Positions 44,701 through 56,663 of a stretch of DNA of 64,000 nt are shown one piece after another. Both the position numbers and the translations under genes were made by a program. How positions within the stretch are numbered: position 1 is the stretch's first letter; each line of letters starts with the position of its first letter. The stretch is taken from assembly GCA_940337035.1 (NCBI GenBank), contig CALNHX010002772.1, forward strand, positions 104,241 to 168,240. Direction: 5' to 3'. The notes under the pieces were generated by a model. That model did not search any database. It saw nothing but the letters and a program-made list of their open reading frames with translations, and was not told the DNA's origin. Origin of the DNA: Agriotes lineatus (taxonomy: Eukaryota; Arthropoda; Insecta; Coleoptera; Elateridae).

Positions 44701-45669
44701 TTTATTGACCGGATGTAGGGCTGCCAGGATGCACCACATGAAACACTTACTATCAAAGTTCTTTACATTAACTACACCCTTTCTACGTTGAATAGATGAT
44801 GGTAGTGGTATGTAGGAAGAGGCTTTTAGTGGATTATATTTGTTGATATTAACCTCCAGAAATTGTAGTTTTTCGAGAGCCCAACCACTCTCCCTCTCTT
44901 GAAACTCGCTGATTTTATTATCAATCTCATCCACAAAAGACTCATACATAACTACCAGATCTGCTGACCCATCACAAATTTTATACTTGCTGTTAAACGA
45001 TTTAACCTCTCTAAGGCCCTTAGATTCTAATACGAAGACCCCGAACAACTCCATATTAATCTTTATGGTGGCATTCTTATGCAAAGTTGTAAGCACCAAA
45101 TTCATAATTTGCTGTTTTAAGATTTTCATATATTCTTTAACATTCACATACACCTTATCATCGTCTGCTCCGATACGGTATGTTGCTATACGATTTTTAA
45201 ACGATTGTTTTAACAGCTTAATGCCATCTCCCTTCGCCACACACATCTTGTTTTTATGATTCAGACTTCTACAGTGCTGCGACATGTATTTTCCAGGAAT
45301 ATCTACTTCACAAATATCACATCTCACACAACCCCCGTTAGTTCTCCTAACGACAGCATGCACTCAGGCGGGATTAGAAGCAACATCATCCAGCTTCTGC
45401 TTCTTCTGCAAACAATGCACGTTAACCAGCACTACTCCATCTTCAAACTTCCTCTTTCGTAAGCCATGCTTCTCATTTTTATGTTGCCGAAAATGATGTG
45501 AGCTGCTGAAAGTGATCCCACAAACTTCGCATAATTGACATATGAATTTGCAATAACCCTGTTCATGACGACGAAGATTATCTCTTCGGGTGAACTGCTT
45601 ATCACACGATTCACAGGCAAATTTTCCCATCTCCATCACTCGAACTTCACACTGTAAATAATACAACAA
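41718..45669 (-). pseudogene. Polinton/Maverick protein-primed DNA polymerase B, with N-terminal zinc finger
   Basis: A virus-like transposon replicase. The first part has C2H2-type fingers (CESCDKQFTRRDNLRRH), then an in-frame TGA at 45364-45366. Next come an HNH/endonuclease VII-like cluster (CHICEKPF, DHCHLTGYYRG), exonuclease motifs in YGDFEA, HNLSNYDAHLF and YLKSDVLLLADVF, and polymerase motifs DATNLYSAFL (A), KLMNNSVFGKTMENV (B), YSDTDSLVLEV (C) and TGAKAYIVYVEG. Frameshifts lie near 43495, 43135 and 42880, with two further stops near 43440 and 43385. About 1300 residues in all, near the usual length. All core motifs remain, but the copy is broken. No other Polinton gene was found nearby. 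Confidence 0.9.
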
Positions 45670-45678
45670 AATAACATG

Positions 45679-45930
45679 TGAAACGCTTGAACACCCGACC
45701 CGCCCTAATTTTCAACCCGCCAGCCACTTGCCTCACTCGAGAGCACTTGTGACATCCACCGCACAACTGAGAATATTTCAAGGTTGGCGCCTCTATACAT
45801 ACCCAGCTACACTACATCAGCAAGCAAGATCAAGGCCAAACACTCGTCCCCACCACGTATGCTCAAAATGAAAGTGAAGACTTAGCAAACTCCATCAAAC
45901 TAAAGCTCCCAGAAGTTCAAAATTGTGTTT
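45679..45930. repeat. direct repeat, copy 1, upstream of the polymerase
   Basis: Starts TGTGAAACGCTTGAACACCC and matches 46071-46345 for most of its length. Copy 1 lacks two short segments (about 25 and 10 bp) present in copy 2. Confidence 0.85.
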
Positions 45931-46070
45931 TTTTGTAATCTCGAAAAGTGAGCGATATAGAGCGAAAATAAGAAAAAAATCCGCTCCAGCCCCCGCTACT
46001 CTGGATTCAAGGTGACTACTATTGTCTGATTTCAAGGTCAACCATGCATTAAATCCATCTTACTACCATA
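45931..46070. other. spacer between direct repeats
   Basis: AT-rich linker. No feature seen. Confidence 0.3.
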
Positions 46071-46345
46071 TGTGAAACGCTTGAACACCCGACCCACCCT
46101 AATTTTCAACCCGCCAGCCACTTACCTCAATTTAATAAACGACGGAACACTCGAGAGCACTTGTGACATCCACCGCACGACTGAAGCACAACTGAGAATA
46201 TTTCAAGGTCGGCACTTCTTTATATACCCACTTGCACTGCACCAGCAAGCAAGATGAAGGCCAAACACTCGTCCCCACCACCGATGCTCGAAATGAAAGT
46301 GAAGACTTAACAAGCTCCAGCAAACTAACGCTCCCAGGAGCTGTA
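46071..46345. repeat. direct repeat, copy 2, at the BEL/Pao junction
   Basis: Same phrases as copy 1 (ACCCTAATTTTCAACCCGCC, TTGTGACATCCACCGCAC, AAACACTCGTCCCCACCA). BEL/Pao coding similarity stops where this repeat begins, at about 46345. Confidence 0.85.
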
Positions 46346-48361
46346 TTGCGGGATTTCCTGTTTGATCAACTGAACGAAGATCGATGCAAGCAGAATAGGC
46401 TGCTTCTGACGCATCTGAAAATCCATGCATTTCTGTATGTAGTGGTGCCTTACAAAGTACATGGCGTGGTATGTATAATTGATTAATTAAGTTTAACTTG
46501 TTATAGAAGTAATTCCACAATGTATGTAATTCTGTGGGAATAGCTTCGTCCCAATCAATTTTGAGTTCCCATAATATTTGTAAAATGATTTTTGCTTTAA
46601 TCGTGACCGGCCCAATTAATCCAAGTGGGTCAAATATCTGAGAAATCGTAGACAATATGACCCGTTTCGTAATTCTGCTTGAAGTTTGTTTAGAATTTAA
46701 TGAATATCCTCAAGTGTCCCCGTGAGGTTTCCATTCTAAACCTAATGTTTTAAAGTAAAAATCCTCGTCAATATTAATTACAGGTGTTTTATTTATATTT
46801 TGTATCCCAATAAGAGCCCGTGAATCGTTGGAAGCCCATTTTGATAGTTGCAAACCTCCAGCGTTTAGTAACCTAACTAATTGATCACGGAGATTTATTA
46901 CTTCAGTTATGGTTTTTCCCCCAAAAAGACAATCGTGTACGTAAAAATCTGTAAGTACCGCATTGGAAGCCTCAGGGAAATTAGTTGATTTTGTTATTGC
47001 CAGTTCCTATAGGCACCTAGTGGCCAGAAATTGAGCTGATGCTGTACCGTATGTTACGGTGGATAATTTGAATGTTTGCCTGGGTAAATCTGAGCTGTTC
47101 CTCCACCAAAATTTTTTGGAAAATTTGGTCGTCGTTGTGAACTTGAATTTGCCGATACATTTTGGTTATATCCGCTGAAATTACATAATTGTGTTTTCGA
47201 AATCTGATAATTATGGAGAAGAGGTCTTGTTGAAAAGTAGGACCTACCATTAATAAATCGTTCAACGAGTTTCCAGAGGAGGACTTGCAAGATCCATCGT
47301 ACACGACCCTAAGACGCGTTGTTAAACTGGACTCCTTGAGAACGGCATGATGCGGCAAAAAATAACCCTCATCACTATCTGAGTCGTGTGAACAGGCTTT
47401 CATGTGTTGTAATGTTTCGTACTCTTGCATAAACATTGAATATTGCTTCTTTAAGTTATGATCCCTATTAAAACGTCTTTCTAATGAGAACCTGTAACCC
47501 TTAAATCACCTAATGAATTTGTATCAGTTTTAAAAGGTAATCTGACAATAAATCGTCCCTCTGCTGTCCTATTCGTATTTTGGACCAAATGTTTTTCACA
47601 CTCGATTTCCTCCTGTGATAATGAATTGTGTGCGTTTTCACAATGTTCGATCTCCAAAAATTTACTTAATTGCTTTTAAATATCTTCAAAACCAGTTTCT
47701 GAGTGACAGGTTTTATTTGAATTTCCTTTGGGACTACTTGATTGAATGAATGTACCTGACATTACCCACTCCAGAAGAGTTTTTTGTAAGATTGGTTGCC
47801 CTTTTTCTAACCGAATTTGTCCAGCACACATGAGATCCCTGAAAATCTCTGCTCCCAATAGAAGATCGATTTTAGAGATTTATAAAACTCTGGATCGGCT
47901 AAAATTATGTTTGAAGGAACCTTTATTTCTGTTGCATTGAATGAATTAATTGGGAGGTTTTCTGTAATTTTAGGTAACACTAAGCATATCAGTGTTGATT
48001 TAAAAGAATATTTCTTTGATTGAATGCGAACCTTTGTTTTTCCCTTTATTGTAGCCGTTAACTGATTTATTCCGCTAATGGGCCAATTGGTCTTCTAAAC
48101 ACATAAATTTAATTTCAGGCATAACTCTTGCGTTATAAAATTGATTTGTGACCCGGAATCTAATAGGACTCTGCAGTCATGTGTATTACCTGCTTGATCA
48201 AAAATTGATACAATTGCTGTTGCTAACAGTATTTAAGAATTTGGCACCTGAGGGCAATGAGTTGAAACAGTTTGAACTTGATCATTGTTGATTTGACTGC
48301 TATTTTGAACATCTGTTTCTGTGCTTACTTCATTGTTTTGGCCTAATTCCATATGTAAAAA
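46346..48361 (-). pseudogene. BEL/Pao pol remnant: protease, RT and part of RNase H
   Basis: Polyprotein part of a BEL/Pao LTR retrotransposon. The aspartic protease site LLDSGSQINFIT is at about 48135-48170. RT blocks are SLTTRLRVVYDGSCKSSSGN, SLNDLLMVGPTFQQDL, YVISADITKMYRQIQVH and, after a shift, FYVHDCLFGGKT near 46935, where the family has YVDD, so the first catalytic Asp of that motif is His. Later come QIFDPLGLIGPVTIKAKI and the RNase H start MHGFSDASEAAYSA. Integrase and the 3' LTR are missing. Multiple frameshifts. Confidence 0.88.
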
Positions 48362-48884
48362 TCTGTTGTGATACACTCACACAACTTCCTTTTGATCTTA
48401 TAATTAGTGAAAAAATTATTTTTAATTTTTAAAAATTTGTCAAAAATTTTCAAAAATTACAAATTCTACAAAAACGGTACCAAATAGAGCGTTAGTTGAA
48501 GAGACAGATTTTCTCTAGAATTCTAAGGTGAATTCGAAAATGTAATAATATACCGGGTGTTTTATTTAAAATAGGAGTTAATAAAAAAAAATAGAAAAAA
48601 AACAAAAGAAACCCACTTTAGAAGTATTCAACTGGAAAATCACTGGAAAATCACCTATCTCACATCAATACACATTAAAAATGTAATAAAAATTTTAAAA
48701 AAAATTGTTAGAGCCGTTTTTGAAAAAATCGAAAAAAACTGAAAAATCACAAGAGTAAACACCTACTTCCGGTTATGCGATTTTCTTCAAAAGCTTGCTG
48801 TCTCATCTACATAGTACACAAAACTTATATATGAAGTTTCAACGCCATACCTCTTTTCGTTTTTGAGATATTCTGTTCACAGAC

Positions 48885-48927
<43 letters not shown>

Positions 48928-49062
48928 ATGACAGACAGACAGACCAATGAAAAAAATATGTTTTTTGGGTTCAGGGGACTCTAAAACGTGAAGATCTGTT
49001 TAAAACTCAATTTCGAACTTTTGGGGTGAATCCAATACTTCATTTATTGTAAAAGGAAGTAA
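48362..49062 (+). mobile_element. dispersed repeat copy inserted in BEL/Pao
   Basis: Begins TCTGTTGTGATACACTCACA and ends TGTAAAAGGAAGTAA. The opposed phrases ACTTCCTTTT near the start and AAAAGGAAGT at the end give a short terminal inversion. It holds an (AC)n/(ACAG)n run and the block GGTTCAGGGGACTCTAAAAC. Coding similarity to BEL/Pao is present on both sides. An extra ~80 bp near 48540-48620 is absent from the 50626 copy. Class is unresolved (MITE or Helitron-like). Confidence 0.75.
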
Positions 49063-50242
49063 TAATGTATTGTGCCCTTTACTACAAACTTTGCATTTAG
49101 AAGCCCAACAGGTTTTATTACTATGTCCAGGGCGTAAACAGTTAATGCACAACCTTAATCTTCGAATTTCTGTATTTTTGGCGTTTCAATTTAAATTTAA
49201 AAACGTTTCGCATTTGAATATGAGATGCTTGCCCTTGCAGAATGCACATGAATGTGTTTGACTACTAACATGTGATACTTTGTTCTGTTGTTGAAATTTA
49301 TTCTAACGCGAAACTGTTGAATTAGTTTGATTACTTGCAGTAGCCTCACTAAAGTTTATTGTTTCTAGTAACTGACATCGCTTTGACAGAAATTTAACAA
49401 ATTCCTCGTACGTAGGAGTTTCAGTTTTGAATTCTAAGAATTCCCATTCCCTTTTTGTGTTGATATCCAATTTGTCACCAATTAAATAAATAATTAAAGT
49501 ATCCCAATGTTTAGTGGGTTGCCCTAAAGTTTCCAAGGCACATATGTGTTTTTGAACATTGTCTAATAATTGGTGTAATGCGACATGTGATTCCTTTGTT
49601 ACAGAGGTTAGATCAAATAATGCCTTTACATGGTTATGAATGATTAATTTCTTGTTTTCAAACCGTTCTTTAAGTAAACTCCATGCAACATCATAGTTGG
49701 AATCTGAGACCTGTAAACTCTGAATTACCAAGCGCGCTTCATTGGTAAGGCATGAACGAAGGTAGTGAAATTTCTCTATGTTTGATATCGACTGATTATT
49801 ATCTACCAATGAATTAAATGTATCGTAGAAATGGAGCCAGTCGTCATACTTTCCAGAAAAGCAAACTAGGTTGAGCTTTGGAAGATTGACTTGTACTTCA
49901 TTAGTTGACTGCACTAAAGATCGATTAATTGGAGCATTATTAGATACGCTATTATTTTCAATCAATGGCTGCGCACGAGCTATTGCTCTGATACGTATTT
50001 TCAAATGCTAGTCTATCCTGATCGTAATTAATCTGATCATTTTCATTCTTAGAATTTGAAAGGCATTCTATTTGCGTTTGTATTGTATCAAATTCATCCT
50101 CAAGACCTACAATTTTGGTTAATCGCGATTTTATTTCAAATACATCTACAGCGTCTGAATTGTTATCAAGATAAGTAATAAATCGCCTTAATTTTGATTT
50201 GATTTTACCACGCTTAGCAATCAAGTCTGTAAGTTCAGCCAT
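49063..50242 (-). pseudogene. BEL/Pao gag remnant with zinc knuckles
   Basis: Starts MAELTDLIAKRGKIKSKLRR at 50242. After one frameshift around 49990 it continues with LPKLNLVCFSGKYDDWLHFY, FHYLRSCLTNEA, WSLLKERFENKKLIIHNHV and PTYEEFVKFLSKRCQLLE, the DUF1759-type gag of BEL/Pao elements. Downstream frames give zinc-knuckle residues (CAFCKGKHLIFKC, CINCLRPGHSNKTC, CKVCSKGHNTLL) near 49090-49250, with one in-frame stop. The product would package the element's RNA. The dispersed repeat at 48362-49062 cuts it off from the protease. Confidence 0.88.
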
Positions 50243-50625
50243 TATTTATTATAATTTGAATTGAATATCGTAAATTTTAAGTTTTTAAATGTACTTTAAA
50301 GGAACCGTCCGTACAAGGTAGATGCACTTGCAAGGTTATTGGTAATGGTGTGGGCGCCGATGCGTGGTGCGTTCTGTGTGACAGATCACGCACAGGCAAC
50401 TATATTTTGATCATTACATGCACTAAGATACAAATTTTTTATCGGAGTTTCAATGCCCGATTACGTAATAGTAATTTACGATACAAGTGCGTAAAGCTAG
50501 TCTTTATGCACGATTAGGGTAGAGTTAAAACGCGAGTGAGCGAGCGTTTTAAGCCCCACGAGTGACTAAAGATGCTTTACGCATGTGTATCGTACAATAT
50601 TTAATCTACGATAGAATCTAAAAAA
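50243..50625 (-). other. leader region of BEL/Pao with a hairpin
   Basis: A GGCGCCCACACC sequence on the minus strand near 50350-50362 could be the primer-binding site. TACGATACAAGTGCGTAAAG at 50477-50496 pairs with 50575-50594 with two mismatches, and AAAACGCGAGTGAGCGAGCG...TTTT lies between. No LTR pair can be shown. Confidence 0.4.
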
Positions 50626-51175
50626 TCTGGTGTGATACACTCACACAACTTCCTTTTACAGTGATCTTATAATTAGTCAAAAATTTCATTTTTAATTTTT
50701 AACCATTTGTTAAAAATTTTCAAAAATTACAAATTCTACAAAAACGGTACAAAATCGAGTGTTAGAAGTATTCAACTGGAAAATCACCTATCTCACATCA
50801 ATACACATTAAAAATGTAAGAAAAATGTAAAATTTAAAAAAAATCGTTAGAGCCGTTTTTGAAAAAATCGAAAAAAACTGAAAAATCACAAGAGTAAACA
50901 CCTACTTCCGGTTATGCGATTTTCTTCAAAAGCTTGCTGTCTCATCTACATAGTACACAAAACTTATATATAAAGTTTCAATGCTATACCTCTTTTCGTT
51001 TTGGAGATATTCTGTTCACAGACAGACACACAGACAGACAGACAGACAGACAGACCAATGAAAAAAAATATGTTTTTTGGGATCAGGGGACTCTAAAACG
51101 TGAAGATCTGTTGAAAACTCAATTTCGAATTTTTGGGGTGAATCCAATACTTCCTTTATAGTAGTAAAAGGAAGT
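50626..51175 (+). mobile_element. dispersed repeat, full-length-looking copy
   Basis: Begins TCTGGTGTGATACACTCACA and ends GTAGTAAAAGGAAGTAA. ACTTCCTTTTAC near the start is inverted at the end. Shares almost all of its length with 48362-49062 and its 3' two thirds with both arms of 8325-8985. Contains an (ACAG)n tract. No protein. Confidence 0.8.
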
Positions 51176-51742
51176 AAAAATACGGTAAATATAAAAAATA
51201 TTTTACATGTAAATTAGAATTACTAGCAACCGGTCCTAATTTTGAGTGTTTTAAAAATTTTAAAACACGTTGCTACTAACTACGTGCCTAATGAAATTTT
51301 TTAAGCACGTTGCTATTAACGACTTAAACTAACGAAAACATGTTATTAAACAATCGTTTTACAAACTTAAAACTGCCAACTAAAAGGCAATTTTACACAC
51401 TGTCGTAGATAAAAACTATTAGTGTTATCGATAAACTTAATATCACCTTTTTTGTAGAGAATTTTTCGTTCTTCTTTATAAGTACAATTCATAGCCGTAG
51501 GATCGATGAGAACGAAAACCGAAAAAATGTAGTTTTTGAGCCGTTCTTCCGCTGTCAAAAGTTATGCAGACACCGGAATCTTTGGGATTTTTCACAGATT
51601 ATTTGGGGAGCTGACAGGTACGTGTACACCAACTTATAGCTCGCTATACGTTTTTCCGAAGATGAGACCATTTTTCGTCTAAAGTTCCTGTACTATTAGA
51701 CGACTTTCAAAGAAAGACGTATAAAATTGTCGTGCCCTGTAC
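51176..51742. other. unannotated AT-rich stretch
   Basis: A 23-bp near-palindrome GTGTTTTAAAAATTTTAAAA... at 51246-51268 and the phrase CACGTTGCTA repeated at 51267 and 51305. No gene. Confidence 0.4.
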
Positions 51743-52262
51743 TAGGGTAAACCACCCAATCATTGGCACCATTAAGAGTATGTTGGAGTATGGCAGCATT
51801 TTACAATTACCTAACATGTATTTCACTAAAAATAAATGTTCTGGTCTCTTTACTGAAATTTACTTTTTATTTCTGATCTAATTCAGTTCGTGCTATACTA
51901 ATAGTTTAATTACTAAAAAATAAATTGCTGAACAACTACCAAAAACTCAGTCATTGGCAGTGAAAGGTTAATCATTGCCACATCCTCAACTAGTTATTGG
52001 CATAGGAAAGTTCGTTCGAGTTTCAGTCACAAAAAAAGGTACCAAGGGAACAAAAAAGGTACCTACTAGTGAAAACCCATGCCCTAAATAAGGAGAATCC
52101 GTCAGAGAATTTAATTTATTCATTATTGAACACAAGAAACCATATCAACAAAAATAATCAGGTAAAAAAAGTATACAATTTTTATTGTCTTTTTAGGCAC
52201 GGTTGGCAAGTAAAGGGTTCCGCAAAAATGTTATATTTCTTAAGGCAGCTAATATGGTATTG

Positions 52263-54564
52263 ACGTGCATAGCAATTACGGCACCTTAGTCCTTTATTGC
52301 TTTGAGTGATGTCGAAAGCGCATGTATAGCACAATCCTATTTGTACTCGATATTTGTCGTTCTGAGGATCTCCAAGCGTTTCTTTCTCTTCGTCAAGGGC
52401 TTTTAGATGAGTTGCTTTAGTAGTTAGTATTCGCTGTTCATTTTTTTAAAAACCTGCTATCGTTTCATTCTCCATTGAAATCAAAATCAAGTACTCTCAC
52501 ATGACTTTTAGTATTTTTTCGCTGCTCATTTGACTTATCAGGCTTTATCACTACATTAGATAAAATTTCAATTTTCTTTTCCTTGGCTTTTTGGATGACA
52601 GTTTTGGTTGGTTTGACTTTTTTAGTTGCCTTTTTCTTTTCTCTCTCTTCTAGTCTCTTCTTTTTTTCATTTTCTAATCTATCTTTGACTTCTTGTTTTT
52701 CCTCAAATATCTTCTTCCAACCGCTGGAAGTTATGACGTAGGGAACTTTTTCTTTGTAAGCTTTTGAAGTATTCTTCGTCTTCGGAGTTTGTGGCCAAAA
52801 TAGAATCTTTTTTAAGTCTTTAGCATTTTGTGAATTTTCGCCTGTTTGATCATTTGATGTAATTATTGCAGCTGGGACCGGTTTATCTGAAATAAATGCT
52901 TCAATATAACCAGGACCCACATCTTCACAAACTTGTGGCTGATAATCAAAAACTATTGGAATGTCTTCCAAACGAACAACATCACCACTAGCAGATTCGA
53001 TGAGCCCTGTATTGTTTAGTATGTAGGTATATGCTTCGTCTTCTGGTTGATGCATTTCCGTGATATTGTTTTTTTCAGAATGTTGAGGTTCATTTAGAAA
53101 TAACAAATCATTCTCAGATTCAAGATGGTCGGTAAGGTTTTCCGTCGTATTTTCCACGAGCTCTTATCAGTTTCTCGTTAGCCAACTCAATTTTTTTGTT
53201 CTCAAATTTTTTCCACAATAGGAAAAGCGTGTTGTCCTCGGGAGCGACGAATTTGTCATTTTTAAAATCGCTTATCTTTTGTTCTCCAACTATTGAACAA
53301 AACGTTTTGTAATCTATCACTCTCTCGTCAAGACCATCATCTTCTTCAGATTTTGAACTGTTTGCTTTCCCCAAACATTTGTCGTAATTTATAGCCGATG
53401 GATTCCAGGGGTACAATCCACACGCTCGAAAACCATGTATTATAGTAGATTCTTTTATGCCATAAATGATTGTGTGCAGGAGTGGCGCAAATTCCATTTT
53501 TGTTAGGTCCTTGTTTGGGTTTAGACGCCTCCACTTCCTGACGGCGCTCTTCCAGTTGTCCTTTATAGGACGAAAAGCAGAGACATCGGCAGGCTGCAAA
53601 ATGCGAGTGGCATTCGGGTATAGCGCTATCAGAATAATTTCAAGATCTGTACAGAGTTTACTCAGCTGGAAGGTGAGGTGTGTTTTGTGACCATCGACGA
53701 AGAGAATGGTGGGGAATGTTACGTTTAGGCTCTTGAGATACGGATGAAGAATGTTCCCTATATATTCATAAAATACCTCAGCTTTCATCCACCCCGTATC
53801 GCTGGTACCAACGCCCCAGCCTTGAGGAACTGAGTCAGCAATAAGCTTTGGCAGTCTTTTGTAAGGGTAAATTATCATCGGCGGTGTCACCTTTCCATCT
53901 GCGCCAAACGTGAACATGACGGTTAAATACGTTTTAGCCATAGCTCCATCTACTTCATACACATCTTTCGACCCACATATCGCCAGCACTTTACCCTGCT
54001 TTGGGCACAAGAGGAATCCCGTTTCGTCACCATTATAAAGCCTTGATGGATCTTTCAATAAGTAGTCCAAACCCTTTTTTTTCAAGTAGTCCTCTGTGTC
54101 TTTGAACCAATTACGTATATTTACTTCGCTTACTTTGGGACTGCTTTGCGTCACTGCTTCAGGTGTCCGTTCACTGATGTAATCATTACGTTTCAGAAAT
54201 AATTTGTACCAGGAATCTCCAGGCAAATTATCTTTGAATTTAGTTTGTTTATTATTGGCATCTAAGTAGTTTTTGACGTTCAATTGCAAATCTTCCTTGC
54301 GGCGAGGAAATCCTTTCTGTTGACTTTCGCCAATCCAATCGCACAAGGTTTTTTTCTTTCTGCTGCCGATAAGACGGAAGATGGTCCGTGTCTGACCTTC
54401 CTGAACTTATCAGAAAGTCGAAACTGCAATGTACTTCTGGGAATTTTATATATCTTTGAAGCTCTGTTCTTAGCCATTCCATTATGAATAGCGTGGAGGG
54501 CCTCGTTGACAACATCTTCCTTGTATTTTTTGTTGTAGGCCTCCCCTTTCTTTACTTTCACCAT
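52263..54564 (-). pseudogene. pogo/Tigger-type transposase, tandem copy 1
   Basis: Starts MVKVKKGEAYNKKYKEDV with a Psq/HTH domain (KNRASKIYKIPRSTLQFRL). A frameshift in an A-run near 54350 precedes GFPRRKEDL. DDE residues are D in LYNGDETGFL, D in ILFVDGHKTHL and D 35 residues later in LQPADVSAF (DD35D). A second shift near 53140 leads into an acidic then Lys/Glu-rich tail (SGWKKIFEEKQEVKDRLENE) and, beyond 52465 in another frame, a small Cys cluster GLCYTCAFDITQSNKGLRC. Roughly 700 codons. The triad is kept, with two or three frameshifts. Confidence 0.88.
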
Positions 54565-54863
54565 TTTTCCTGGAAAATAGGTATAATAACTGCTCTCGTA
54601 AAATAGTTTATCAGCAGCAAAAAATAACTAAAATCTAGGTATTCATCGAAAGCTCTGTACCTGAAAGTACCTACCTAGAAAGTAAGTACTGCAACCTAGT
54701 TAATTATCCATTTACCTAAAAATTAAAAATATCTCCTGCCTCACCTTAAGCAAACTTGAACAAATAAAGTCGTGTAAAAAATCAGTAAACCATAGTTTTT
54801 CAATCTGGTTTTCGCCAGGTTATAGAACATAAGGTTTTAAATCCGATATATTTTTTGCGACCT
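54565..54863. other. spacer between the tandem transposases
   Basis: No TIR or other signal recognised. It is the place where an element boundary would be expected if the two genes were separate insertions. Confidence 0.35.
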
Positions 54864-56663
54864 CTATTTCGAACTTCTAGTCAGTGCCTTTTCTCTTGAT
54901 TCTTTTAAATCATATTCTCCTCGATGAATAGAATCACTGCAAAACCCACTCTCAGGATTGGTTACGTTTTCAACATAATCCATACCAGAGTTGCTAGAAT
55001 CAAACTCTTTCTCTTCAACGATACATATGTTGTTATCTTTTGTAGCATCAAAAATAATGGGTATATCATTTATTTCATAAATAACGTCATTTTGGGGAGC
55101 ATCTTCGGCAAGGGAAGCAATGACTACTGAATCCAAATTTGGCTCTGATATAGGTATATCATTTATTTCATAAATAACCTCATTTTGGGAAACATCCTCA
55201 GCAGGATTCTCGTTATTATCAGTATCACTTGGCTGATTATTAAATTCTTTCCAAAGTCTGTATATAATTTGAAAGTTCTCTTCCTTGCGGTTTATACTCA
55301 TATCGGACTGCTTATTAAAAACGTCTTCAAACTCTTGAATTTTTTTTTCACCCACAATTCTTAGAAAATTTGTATACGTTAATATTTTATTGCCGATATC
55401 GCTGTGACCATCAATGTGACTTTCTCTACATTCAATGCGATCAGAAGTATTAGCGTTTTTATTTGATTTACCCAAACATTTTGATGCATCGATGGCTGAA
55501 AATTAAAATGGGTATAAGCCACACGCTCTGAAACCATTGATGATATTTGTTTCTTTGATATTCTCTACAACTTTCTTCAAAATAGGTGCAAAGTTTTCCT
55601 TGGTAAGTTGTTCATAAGGGTTGTCTCTTCTCCATTCGAGAACACTTTGTTTCCACAAATTTTTAATGGGCTTGAAGGCAGCGACATCGGCAGGTTGTAT
55701 TATTCTGGTAGAGTTGGGGTACAAGGCTATTAGTATTATTTGAAGTTTACTGCACAATTCACTATTTTGGAACGTTAAGTGAGTTTTGTGGCCATCCACA
55801 AACAAGATTACTGGAAACTGAATATTCTTTCTAACTAAATGTGGATGGAGAACATTGCTTATGTATTCATAAAATAACTCTGATTTCATCCACCCGTTGT
55901 CGCTAATTCCTATACCCCACTCTGGTGGAACAGACTCTACAACCTTTGGAGGTAATCTTTTATATGGGTAGATAATCATTGGTGGGGTAGTCTTACCGTC
56001 TGCCGAAAACGTGAACATGACAGTTAAATTTGCCTTAGCTTCCGCCCTGTCAATTTCATACACATTTTTAGTACCCCATTCTGCCAGAACTTTGGTTTCC
56101 TTTGGTCCCAACATAAAACATGTTTCATCTCCATTATATAGTCTGGTACGGTCCTCTAATATAGTAGCATATCCTTTGGTTTTTAGATAGGTCTTAACAT
56201 CAATAAACCATTTTTTCAAATCTTCAGCTGACACACATGCGCTACTCTGAGTAACAGCTTCCGATGTTCTGATACTAATATTCGGATTTCTACGTAAAAA
56301 GGATCTGTACCATGTTTCACCAGGGATATTGTTTTTGAATGGAGTTTTTCTATTTGAAGCATCCAAAAAACTCTTTACCGATGCTTGTATGTCTTCCTTT
56401 CGACGTGGAAATCCCTTCTGATGGCTATCAAGTATCCACTTTACTAATAATTTTTCCTCATCTGTAGTTAAAATTGAGGAAGAGCCATGGCTAATTTTAC
56501 GAAAATTATCCGACATTCTGAATTGAAGAGTGCTGCGCGGTATGCCAAATTGCTTTGCAGCTTTTTTCTTTGGCATACCATATTGTACAACACTAATGGC
56601 ATTTTGTACATCGTCTTCAGTGTACTGTTTGCCGTATGTTTTTCCCTTTTTTACTTTGGGCAT
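54864..56663 (-). pseudogene. pogo/Tigger-type transposase, tandem copy 2, one in-frame stop
   Basis: Starts MPKVKKGKTYGKQYTEDD at 56663. HTH in KKKAAKQFGIPRSTLQFRM, then EKLLVKWILDSHQKGFPRRK. DDE residues are D in RLYNGDETCFML, D in VILFVDGHKTHL and D in IQPADVAAF (DD35D). The frame is open to FRACGLYPF, where TAA at 55503-55505 interrupts it, and the same frame resumes at FSAIDASKCLGKSNK and runs to 54864. The tail contains a twice-repeated EINDIPI block. It is the best-preserved transposase in the window and is clearly divergent from copy 1. Confidence 0.9.

Noticed and set aside
48880..48930. (AC)n and (ACAG)n tracts as independent features
   Set aside because: They are internal parts of the dispersed repeat family and vary between its copies.
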